From: Bifidobacterium breve
GTDB taxonomy: Bacteria > Actinomycetota > Actinomycetes > S36-B12
Reading direction: 5' to 3'
Assembly (NCBI GenBank): GCA_943328365.2
Contig: CALPZT020000024.1
Span: 1 to 10,841, forward strand
Length of the DNA stretch: 10,841 nt
Positions 1 through 5,753 of this stretch are shown one piece after another. The notes beneath the pieces were generated by a model. It was not told the DNA's origin, searched no databases, and saw only the letters and a list, made by a program, of their open reading frames with translations. The stretch's first letter is position 1, and every line of letters starts with the position of its first letter. The position numbers and the translations under genes were made by a program.

Positions 1-514
1 CATGCCAGAGACGACGCTTCTCTGCGGCGAGCCGGGCAATCCAGATCGGGAGCTGGTGGCTGACGAGCACGGCCTCATGCCCGCGCGCTCGCTCACGGGC
101 GATATTGACCGCGGCCCCCATTCGGGCGGCGACCTCGTCGTACGGCTCGCCCCAGGACGGACGGAACGGATTCCAGAGGTGACGCCAGGTGCGCGGCTGC
201 TTCAAGACACCATCGCCGACGCTCACCCGCTGACCTTCGAAGATGTTGTCGGCTTCGATGATGAGCGGTTCGGTGCCGATCGCGAGCCCGTGCGACGCGG
301 CGATCGGTGCCGCAGTCTGCTGGGCGCGCTCCATCGGCGAGGCGATGACATGGGTGAGGTCGTGATCCCGGAGTGCATCGGCGGCCCGCTGGGCCATCTC
401 GTGGCCGAGATCTGACAGGACGTAGCCGGGCAGTCGTCCGTACAGGACCCCTTCGGGGTTATAGACCTCACCATGACGCAGGAGGTGAACGACCGTGCGC
501 GTCGAATCGGACAT
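1..514 (-). CDS. Histidine phosphatase family protein (phosphoglycerate mutase-like), 3' end missing
   Basis: This is a histidine phosphatase superfamily protein, a cytosolic phosphoesterase working through a phosphohistidine intermediate. Its substrate cannot be read from the sequence. Translating the minus strand from ATG 514 gives 171 residues before the window ends. LLRHGE carries the nucleophile His14 and Arg13. ASPMERAQQTA supplies Arg63, Glu87 follows, and VSHQLPIW holds the second catalytic histidine, His153. Relatives run about 200 to 220 residues, so roughly the last 40 to 50 are cut off. The start lies 5 bases after the hemD stop, with an AGGTGA-type ribosome site inside the end of hemD, so the two are probably co-transcribed. 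In mycobacteria a homologous gene (Rv0525) follows hemL and precedes the cytochrome c biogenesis genes. Here it follows hemD directly. The family call is firm; the biological role is open. Confidence 0.9.
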   Translation of the reverse strand, partial: MSDSTRTVVHLLRHGEVYNPEGVLYGRLPGYVLSDLGHEMAQRAADALRDHDLTHVIASPMERAQQTAAPIAASHGLAIGTEPLIIEADNIFEGQRVSVGDGVLKQPRTWRHLWNPFRPSWGEPYDEVAARMGAAVNIARERARGHEAVLVSHQLPIWIARLAAEKRRLWH

Positions 515-519
515 GTCGA

Positions 520-2145
520 TCAGGTCACCTTCCGGCGCGCGGTCGTGCGACGCCGGCTCGGGCGCCAGCTGCCCTCGCCAGCTTCGAGCGCTGCCACGCG
601 AAGTGACTCACCATGCAGCGCGAGCGCCTCGACGAGCGCCGGGAGGGTGCTCGTCTCAGCGAGGACATCGACCCGAAGGCCGTGCTCCTCTGCTGTCTTC
701 GCCGTCTGCGGCCCGATGCACGCGACGATGGTCGAGTGGTGGGGCTTTCCTGCGATGCCGACGAGATTGCGGACGGTACTGCTCGAGGTGAACATCACCG
801 CATCGAAGCCACCGGTCTTGATGGCCTCCCGGGTCTCGGCGGCGGGCGGTGCCGCGCGCACGGTGCGGTAGGCGGTGACGTCCTCTACCTCCCAGCCAAG
901 CTCCGCGAGCCCAGCGACCAGGGTGTCGGTCGCGATGTCAGCACGAGGGAGGAACACCCGATTGATCGGGTCGGTAAGCGAGTCGTAGACCGGCCAGTCC
1001 TCGAGGAGTGCGGCGGTCGTGTGCTCGGACTCCGGCATGAGGTCAGGACGGACGCCGAATTCGATGAGGGAGGCAATCGTGCTCTCGCCCACTGCCGCCA
1101 CCTTCAGGCCGGCGAACGACCGGGCATCAAGGCCGTACTCACTCAGCTTCTCGCGTATGGCGCGCACCGCGTTCACGGACGTGAAGCCGATCCATTCGTA
1201 GCGACCGGAGACAAGGCCGTGGATGGCTCGGTCGATCTGCTGCGGTGTGCGCGGCGGCTCGACCGAAATGGTGGCGACCTCCATCGGGACTGCGCCGTGC
1301 CGGCGCAGGAGCGGGAGGATCGGGCCTGCTTGATCCTGCGTGCGCGGGATGAGGACCCGCCAGCCGAAGAGCGACTTCACCTCGAACCAGTCGAGCTTCT
1401 CGCGCTGGGAGACCACATCGCCGACGACGACGATGCCGGGGCCGGCCTGCTTCGAGCCCTTCGTGATCGCACCGATGTCACCGAGCGTGCCGGCAAGTGT
1501 CCGCTGATCGACGGTGGTGCCACGGCGAGTGACGGCGATCGGGGTCTTGGCGTCTGCGCCCACCGCCATGAGCTGGCTCGCGATCTCGGCGGCACGATCA
1601 GCGCCGTTGAGGAAGACGACCGTGACGCGGGGATGCACGAGCTCATCCCAGACAAGCTCGGTGTCGTGAGCATCGACGACCCGAAACTGACGGGTGCGAC
1701 CTCCGGTGAGCCCGAAACCGGCGTATGCGGGGATACCGGTGACGTCGCTCACGCCCGGAGCGACCTCGAAGGAGACCTTTGCCTTGCGGAGTGCGGCGGC
1801 TTCGTGCAGGAGCGTGCCATCGACGACCGGGTCACCCGCGATCAGGCGGACGACCTCCTTGCCCTCTCGGGCTGCTTCGACGACGATCTTCACCCGGTTC
1901 GCATGGTCGAGCGGGATACCGTCAGCCCCCACGGCGACCACGATTTCTGCTCCGGCCTTGGCGTACGACTCTGCAATGCTCACGACGTCGGCATCGACGA
2001 CGATCACTTCGGCACCGCCGATGAGGGCGACAGCTCGCATGGTGAGCAGGTCCGGGTCGCCGGGGCCCGCCGCGACGAGGGAAACCGGACCGGGAGTGAC
2101 CTTGCGACGCGCTTTCGGGTTCACGGGGGTGGTGCCTGTGGTCAC
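520..2145 (-). CDS. hemD: Fused uroporphyrinogen-III C-methyltransferase / uroporphyrinogen-III synthase (CobA-HemD)
   Basis: The C-terminal half (about residues 260 to 515 from the GTG start) is uroporphyrinogen-III synthase, which closes hydroxymethylbilane to uroporphyrinogen III in haem, sirohaem and B12 synthesis. It shows RVLIPRT, FTSVNAVRA, AAVGEST, FTSSSTVRNL and ACIGPQTA. The N-terminal half (20 to 250) has the precorrin/SUMT fold, with the AAGPGDPDLLT SAM loop, VRLIAGDP, APGVSDVTGIPAYAG, and a PIAVTRRGTT plus VVVGDVV ending. The usual GGDPxxFGRGxEE loop is altered to AGDPVVDGTLLHE, so methyltransferase activity is uncertain. Two starts are possible. GTG 2145 has AGGAGAGG five bases upstream and gives 541 residues. 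ATG 2208 overlaps the rex stop as ATGA, adds 21 low-complexity residues and has a poor ribosome site. I prefer 2145. The last 15 residues form an arginine-rich tail. Downstream of rex, the gene is likely under the same promoter. Confidence 0.93.
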   Translation of the reverse strand: MTTGTTPVNPKARRKVTPGPVSLVAAGPGDPDLLTMRAVALIGGAEVIVVDADVVSIAESYAKAGAEIVVAVGADGIPLDHANRVKIVVEAAREGKEVVRLIAGDPVVDGTLLHEAAALRKAKVSFEVAPGVSDVTGIPAYAGFGLTGGRTRQFRVVDAHDTELVWDELVHPRVTVVFLNGADRAAEIASQLMAVGADAKTPIAVTRRGTTVDQRTLAGTLGDIGAITKGSKQAGPGIVVVGDVVSQREKLDWFEVKSLFGWRVLIPRTQDQAGPILPLLRRHGAVPMEVATISVEPPRTPQQIDRAIHGLVSGRYEWIGFTSVNAVRAIREKLSEYGLDARSFAGLKVAAVGESTIASLIEFGVRPDLMPESEHTTAALLEDWPVYDSLTDPINRVFLPRADIATDTLVAGLAELGWEVEDVTAYRTVRAAPPAAETREAIKTGGFDAVMFTSSSTVRNLVGIAGKPHHSTIVACIGPQTAKTAEEHGLRVDVLAETSTLPALVEALALHGESLRVAALEAGEGSWRPSRRRTTARRKVT

Positions 2146-2150
2146 GGTTA

Positions 2151-2158
2151 CCTCTCCT
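2151..2158 (-). promoter_or_regulatory. Strong Shine-Dalgarno that favours the GTG start of hemD
   Basis: The minus strand reads AGGAGAGG, then five bases, then GTG at 2145. The match to the 16S anti-Shine-Dalgarno is nearly full length. The alternative ATG at 2208 has only a weak CAGGCG-like stretch. This decides the hemD start in favour of the GTG, but translational coupling from the overlapping rex stop could still allow the longer form. Confidence 0.6.
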
Positions 2159-2204
2159 GAGCTGGGCGGTGCGGGTCGAGTCTGGTGTGTGCTGCTGTCG
2201 AATG

Positions 2205-2918
2205 TCATGCGTGCATCGCCTGCGACATGGGCTCCTCGCCCCGACGTTGCTCGTGGAAGGCGAGGATCTGCAGTTCGACGCCGAAATCGACTTTGCGGAC
2301 CTCGACTCCGACCGGAACCGTCAGCACGACCGGGGCGAAATTCAAGATGCTCCGGATGCCTGCGGCCACGAGGCGCTCGGCTACCGCCTGCGCCGACTCA
2401 GCCGGGGTCACGATGACTCCGATATGAGCGTGTGACTGCCGGACGAGTGCTTCGAGGCTCGCGGAAGGCAGGACCAACAGTTCTCGGGCACCGACGGTGA
2501 CCCTCGTTCCGACGACATCGGGATGCGAGTCGACGAGGCCGACAATCTCGAAGCCCCTGGACTCGAAGCCGCGATAGGACACGAGGGCTCGGCCGAGATT
2601 TCCGGCTCCGACGATCACGACGCGCCAGGGCCGCGACAGGCCGAGTTCGCGATCGATCTGCGCGGACAGGAAGCCGACGTCATAGCCAACACCGCGCGTG
2701 CCATACGAGCCGAGGAGCGATAGATCCTTGCGAAGCTTGGCCGGGCTGACACCGCACAGTGCGGCGAGATGGTCGGACGATACGGTGGAGTTTCCTGCGG
2801 TGATGAGCGAGGTCAAGACGCGTCCGTATATAGGCAACCGAGCGACTGTGGCGTCGGGGATTCCTCGACCCACATCGGGGGTTAGGGCCTTGCCGAGGGT
2901 TCGGCGGGACAGCGACAC
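2205..2918 (-). CDS. rex: Redox-sensing transcriptional repressor Rex
   Basis: Rex binds operator DNA when NADH is low and lets go when the NADH/NAD+ ratio rises, tuning respiratory and fermentative genes. The protein shows an N-terminal winged helix (IPDATVARLPIYGRVL through SPAKLRKDLSLLGSYGTRGVGYDV). A Rossmann domain with VVIVGAGNLGRAL (GxGxxG) follows, with the acidic residue of GLVDSHP at the end of the second strand. The typical C-terminal swap-helix region NFAPVVL, VRKVDFGVELQILAFHEQRR completes it. GTG 2918 gives 237 residues and has GGAG four bases upstream. GTG 2948 would add ten residues, has no clear ribosome site and sits against a leader hairpin. The distance from start to IPDATVARLP fits known actinobacterial Rex proteins for the 2918 start. 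The stop overlaps or closely precedes hemD. I found no clear TTGTGAN6TCACAA-type operator upstream, so autoregulation is not shown here. Confidence 0.95.
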   Translation of the reverse strand: MSLSRRTLGKALTPDVGRGIPDATVARLPIYGRVLTSLITAGNSTVSSDHLAALCGVSPAKLRKDLSLLGSYGTRGVGYDVGFLSAQIDRELGLSRPWRVVIVGAGNLGRALVSYRGFESRGFEIVGLVDSHPDVVGTRVTVGARELLVLPSASLEALVRQSHAHIGVIVTPAESAQAVAERLVAAGIRSILNFAPVVLTVPVGVEVRKVDFGVELQILAFHEQRRGEEPMSQAMHA

Positions 2919-2922
2919 GGTG

Positions 2923-2926
2923 CTCC
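2923..2926 (-). promoter_or_regulatory. Short Shine-Dalgarno supporting the GTG 2918 start of rex
   Basis: GGAG on the minus strand lies four bases ahead of GTG 2918. The spacing is short but usable. Nothing comparable stands before GTG 2948, so this core is the main argument for the shorter Rex. Confidence 0.4.
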
Positions 2927-2950
2927 AGGGAAGATCTGACCCGCACACAT

Positions 2951-2968
2951 CACCCGACGAAACGGGTG
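2951..2968 (-). promoter_or_regulatory. Hairpin in the rex leader
   Basis: CACCCG and CGGGTG form a perfect 6-bp stem around the 6-base loop TTTCGT (minus-strand reading). The stem ends two bases before the alternative GTG 2948 and about 32 bases before the preferred GTG 2918. It would block ribosome access to the first GTG and leave the second free. No T-run follows, so it is not an obvious terminator. Its role is unknown. Confidence 0.35.
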
Positions 2969-3014
2969 GCGCATGAGGCTGGGAACGGTCAAACAGTGGT
3001 TGGCCGCGAGGTAA

Positions 3015-3043
3015 AGATTAGGCACTCGTACGCCAAGGACCAA
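3015..3043 (-). promoter_or_regulatory. Candidate promoter for the rex-hemD operon
   Basis: On the minus strand TTGGTC (3043 to 3038) and TAATCT (3020 to 3015) are separated by exactly 17 bases, close to the vegetative actinobacterial pattern (TTGACN, TANNNT). The predicted transcript would start near 3008, giving a leader of about 90 bases that includes the hairpin at 2951 to 2968. The -35 starts just beyond the glutaredoxin stop. It is a pattern match only, but the position in the sole gap before rex is right. Confidence 0.4.
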
Positions 3044-3045
3044 AC

Positions 3046-3306
3046 TTAATCGGACGAATGACTCCGATTATCGGATAATGCTCGGCGCAATCGCTGCGGA
3101 TCCACGCGCCAGTAGTCGTGGACCCGGCCATCGATGAGGATGACGGGGATCTTTTCCCAGTACTCGTCGTAGAGGCCGGGATCGTCCAGAATCGAGCGTT
3201 CCTCCCACTCGAACCCGAGTTCAGCGCAGACCGCCATCACGCTCGCGCGAGCATCGTCGCACAGGTGACAATCCGGCTTGCCGATGATCGTGACGAGTGG
3301 GCTCAC
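3046..3306 (-). CDS. Glutaredoxin family protein (DUF836-type), 86 residues
   Basis: This is a small thiol-redox protein of the glutaredoxin-like DUF836 family. It probably acts in the cytosol as a dithiol reductant, though its partner is unknown. The sequence begins MSPLVTIIGKPDCHLCDDA, with the CxxC active site at Cys13 and Cys16, and ends with the conserved KIPVILIDGRVHDYWRVDPQRL block containing the cis-proline. The length (86 residues) is normal for the family. The start GTG 3306 overlaps the TGA of the acyl-CoA ligase as GTGA, with GGAGAG just upstream, so translation is coupled. An upstream extension to 3399 is possible in frame but lies inside the ligase and is not part of the domain. 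A glutaredoxin gene just upstream of the rex/hem region is typical of actinomycetes (Rv0508 in M. tuberculosis), so this gene is at home while the ligase beside it is not. Confidence 0.9.
   Translation of the reverse strand: MSPLVTIIGKPDCHLCDDARASVMAVCAELGFEWEERSILDDPGLYDEYWEKIPVILIDGRVHDYWRVDPQRLRRALSDNRSHSSD
3047..3079. repeat. Two interlocked inverted repeats at the 3' end of the glutaredoxin gene
   Basis: TAATCGGA (3047 to 3054) and TCCGATTA (3063 to 3070) are perfect 8-base inverted arms around an 8-base spacer. They overlap a second palindrome, ATTATC-G-GATAAT (3067 to 3079). Both are AT-richer than their surroundings and cover the last codons and the stop. They could be a protein-binding site for the rex promoter next door or a weak terminator. 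No T-run follows on either strand. The repeats are certain; their function is not. Confidence 0.45.
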
Positions 3307-4811
3307 TGCTCTCCGTAGACCTCGCGCAGGCGGCCCTTGGCCACCTTCCCGGTCGCTGAATGCGGGAGAGCATCGACGATTCTGATGGTGGACGGGCACT
3401 TGAACCGGGCCAGCCGGGTCGCGCAGTGCACCACGATCTCCTCACGGGTGAGGGTGACCTCCCGCCTGGGGACGACGATGGCGAGGACAGCCTCGCCGCT
3501 CGTATCGTCGGGCACCCCCACGACGGCCACCTCTGCCACGCCTGGCAGGGCCTCGATCGCGACCTCGATCTCCCGCGGGTACACGTTGAACCCATTCACC
3601 AAGATGACCTCGCGACGGCGATCAACGAGATGAAGATCACCCTCGTCGTCGGCATAAGCGACGTCGCCCGATCTGAACCAGCCGTCGGAATCCGGCCCAC
3701 CGAGGCCCGCCGGCCAATAGCCGGTGAACACCGAAGGCCCACGAACGCACACCTCGCCGGCATCTCCATCGTCGACCTCATCGCCGCCGTCATCGACGAG
3801 ACGCACGTCGAGGCCCGGCAGCGGACGGCCGACGGATCCGGCCTTGGCTACGCCCGAGACGAGGGTGGTCGACACGACCGGTGCCGTCTCGGTCATGCCG
3901 TAGCCCTCGAAGATGGCCAGTCCGGTGAGGTCGCGGAACGCCTCGAACACCGGAACGGGGAGCGGTGAACCCCCAGACGACAGCAGTCGAACCGATCGAC
4001 ATGACTCCCCGACCCCTGGAGTGCGCGACCATGCCTGGTACATCGCAGGCGCACCCGCGACGTTCGTGACCCCTTCGTCGGCGATGATCCGCAGCGACTC
4101 CACCGGGTCGAATCGGTCGATGATGACGCAGGTTGCCCCGACTGCAACCGCGAGTCCGAGCGCGGTGTTCAGGCCGTACACGTGGAACAGCGGCAGGACG
4201 AGCAGGACGATGTCGGAGGCGAGAACGGCAGGAGGATCCTGCAGGGTCATGAGCATGTCGATGTTCGCGAGAAGTGCCGCGTGAGAGAGCATCGCCCCCT
4301 TCGGACGGCCGCTCGTTCCCGCCGTGAACAGCAGCATCGCCAGCCCATTCGTCGGCAGTGCCTCATCGGCTGCCAGCAGTGGCTCTGACGCGAGGAGAGC
4401 CGACCACGAGCCGGACGACACATCGACGATGTCGCAGGATGCGATCGCCTCGGCTACCTCGGCTCCGACAGCCGCTGTTGCCGGGTCGACGATGAGCAGC
4501 CGACTTCCCGAGTCGGCGAGCAGCACGGCCACTTCAGCGGCGGTATAGGCCGGATTCATGGGGACAGCGACGAGACCGGCCCGCGCGATCGCGAAGTACC
4601 CCATCACAAACTCGATCGAATTTCCGAGAAGAACCGCCACCCGATCGCCAGGGAGCAGGCCCATTTCTCGCAGGCCGCCCGCCAACCGGTCAACCGATGC
4701 ATCGAGTTCGGCCCAGGTCATACGCCGGGGCCCCTCGATGAGCGCTTCCCTATCGGGGGTCTGCACCGCGGAAGCTCTCAGCAACGACGCCAGATTCGTC
4801 CCCACGCTCAT
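3303..4811 (-). CDS. AMP-forming acyl-CoA ligase (FadD-like class I adenylate-forming enzyme)
   Basis: This enzyme activates a carboxylic acid with ATP to an acyl-AMP and passes it to CoA. The acid, probably a fatty or aromatic acid, cannot be told. From ATG 4811 it has 502 residues, full length for the family. Motifs in order: FTAGTSGRPKGAMLSH phosphate loop (about 162 to 177), PLFHVYG (207 to 213), GYGMTETAP (303 to 311), GWFRSGDVAY with Asp383, the DRRREVI hinge (397 on), NGFNVYPREIE, and the catalytic lysine Lys489 in LPHSATGKVAKG. All key residues are present. The reading frame stays open to 5279, but that extra 156-residue stretch lies antisense to the phosphatase gene and is unlike the family. 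AGGGAG precedes ATG 4811. The TGA overlaps the glutaredoxin GTG. The gene has no counterpart in the mycobacterial version of this cluster and may be a lineage-specific addition. The Lys489 context fits the PX4GK acetylation motif. Confidence 0.93.
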   Translation of the reverse strand: MSVGTNLASLLRASAVQTPDREALIEGPRRMTWAELDASVDRLAGGLREMGLLPGDRVAVLLGNSIEFVMGYFAIARAGLVAVPMNPAYTAAEVAVLLADSGSRLLIVDPATAAVGAEVAEAIASCDIVDVSSGSWSALLASEPLLAADEALPTNGLAMLLFTAGTSGRPKGAMLSHAALLANIDMLMTLQDPPAVLASDIVLLVLPLFHVYGLNTALGLAVAVGATCVIIDRFDPVESLRIIADEGVTNVAGAPAMYQAWSRTPGVGESCRSVRLLSSGGSPLPVPVFEAFRDLTGLAIFEGYGMTETAPVVSTTLVSGVAKAGSVGRPLPGLDVRLVDDGGDEVDDGDAGEVCVRGPSVFTGYWPAGLGGPDSDGWFRSGDVAYADDEGDLHLVDRRREVILVNGFNVYPREIEVAIEALPGVAEVAVVGVPDDTSGEAVLAIVVPRREVTLTREEIVVHCATRLARFKCPSTIRIVDALPHSATGKVAKGRLREVYGEQ

Positions 4812-4847
4812 GCTCCCTACTCTCGCATATTCCCCCCACCACCTCGC

Positions 4848-4853
4848 TACGCT
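4848..4853 (+). promoter_or_regulatory. Candidate -10 element giving a leaderless phosphatase transcript
   Basis: TACGCT fits TANNNT and ends six bases before the GTG at 4860. This is the spacing seen for leaderless actinobacterial genes, and the GTG has no Shine-Dalgarno. No convincing -35 is visible. The 48-base region between the divergent starts 4811 and 4860 must hold control signals for both genes. Confidence 0.3.
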
Positions 4854-4859
4854 CATGCC

Positions 4860-5738
4860 GTGGCAAGCAGGCGAATATCGAACTCCCCCGACGTGCTTGC
4901 GTCGTATCGCCGTGCGGGGCAGGCGTCGGCCGATGCCGCAGGTGACGTTATCGAGGGCCACGTGGCTGGCACAGCCGCCGCGTTCTTCGACGTCGACAAC
5001 ACGATCATGCGCGGAGCGAGCATCTTCCATCTCGCAGTCGGCCTGGCCCGGCGCAACTACTTCAGCGGCCGTGAGGTCTGGGGATTCGGCGTCAAGCAGC
5101 TTCGCTTCGTGCTCAGCGGCTCGGAGAACCTTGAGGACATGGCTTCGGCCACCACGGCTGCACTGGCATTCGTCGAAGGCCGAAGGGTCGATGAGCTGCT
5201 CGAACTCGGCGAGGAGATCTTCGACGACAGCATGGTCGACAAGCTCATCCCCGGCTCGCTCGCTCTCGCACAAGGTCATCTCGATGCCGGCGAGGAGGTC
5301 TGGCTCGTCACCGCCACTCCCGTGGAGGTTGCTCGGCTGCTCGCCCGGCGACTCGGGCTAACCGGAGCCCTCGGCACGGTCTCGGAGATCGAGGATGGCG
5401 CCTACACCGGCCGCCTCGTCGGACCGCCCCTCCATGGGCTCGCCAAGGCTGAGGCCGTGCGGGCACTCGCCGAACGAGAGGGCCTCGACCTCTCGCAGTG
5501 CTGGGCCTATTCGGACTCCGCAAACGACATCCCGATGCTTTCCGCCGTCGGCAACCCGGTAGCGGTCAACCCCGACCCAACCCTGCGAGCACACGCCCGC
5601 GATAACGACTGGCGGATAAGGGATTTCAGTCGCAGGGAGCAGGTCAAGCGCATCGCACTGCCAGCGCTCTCCGCCGCAACCGGTCTTGCCGCAGGGCTCG
5701 CAGTCGGCTACGCAGTCGCCCGTACCCGCAGGAAATGA
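4860..5738 (+). CDS. HAD-IB family hydrolase (SerB1-like phosphatase) with C-terminal membrane anchor
   Basis: This is a haloacid dehalogenase superfamily subfamily IB phosphatase, related to phosphoserine phosphatase and to mycobacterial SerB1 (Rv0505c). The 292 residues show motif I FFDVDNT (Asp44 nucleophile, Asp46 acid/base), motif II LVTATP (Thr151), the motif III lysine in LAKAEAV (Lys196), and motif IV YSDSANDIPML (Asp219, Asp223). Residues 265 to 287 are a hydrophobic helix (LPALSAATGLAAGLAVGYAVA) followed by RTRRK, which suggests a tail anchor with the catalytic domain in the cytosol. GTG 4860 has no ribosome site but a plausible leaderless promoter. GTG 4962 (after GAGGG) would start just before the catalytic core. 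The gene is the only one on the plus strand; SerB1 is likewise inverted relative to its neighbours in M. tuberculosis. The substrate is unknown: phosphoserine or a lipid phosphate are both possible. Confidence 0.9.
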   Translation: MASRRISNSPDVLASYRRAGQASADAAGDVIEGHVAGTAAAFFDVDNTIMRGASIFHLAVGLARRNYFSGREVWGFGVKQLRFVLSGSENLEDMASATTAALAFVEGRRVDELLELGEEIFDDSMVDKLIPGSLALAQGHLDAGEEVWLVTATPVEVARLLARRLGLTGALGTVSEIEDGAYTGRLVGPPLHGLAKAEAVRALAEREGLDLSQCWAYSDSANDIPMLSAVGNPVAVNPDPTLRAHARDNDWRIRDFSRREQVKRIALPALSAATGLAAGLAVGYAVARTRRK

Positions 5739-5753
5739 CCGGGGCTACCGCCG

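Noticed and set aside
613..2160. 515-codon open frame on the plus strand opposite hemD
   Set aside because: It resembles no family, is rich in Asp, Arg and Gly as expected from antisense of GC-rich codons, and lies over a well-supported gene.
2919..3045. Rex operator in the gap upstream of rex
   Set aside because: I looked for a TTGTGAN6TCACAA or TGTGAAN4TTCACA-like palindrome and found none.
3047..3070. Intrinsic terminator after glutaredoxin
   Set aside because: The stem is AT-rich with an 8-base loop and no following T-run, so it was kept only as an inverted repeat.
4812..5279. 156-residue N-terminal extension of the acyl-CoA ligase
   Set aside because: It is antisense to the conserved catalytic core of the HAD phosphatase and has no match to ligase N-termini; ATG 4811 gives the normal length.
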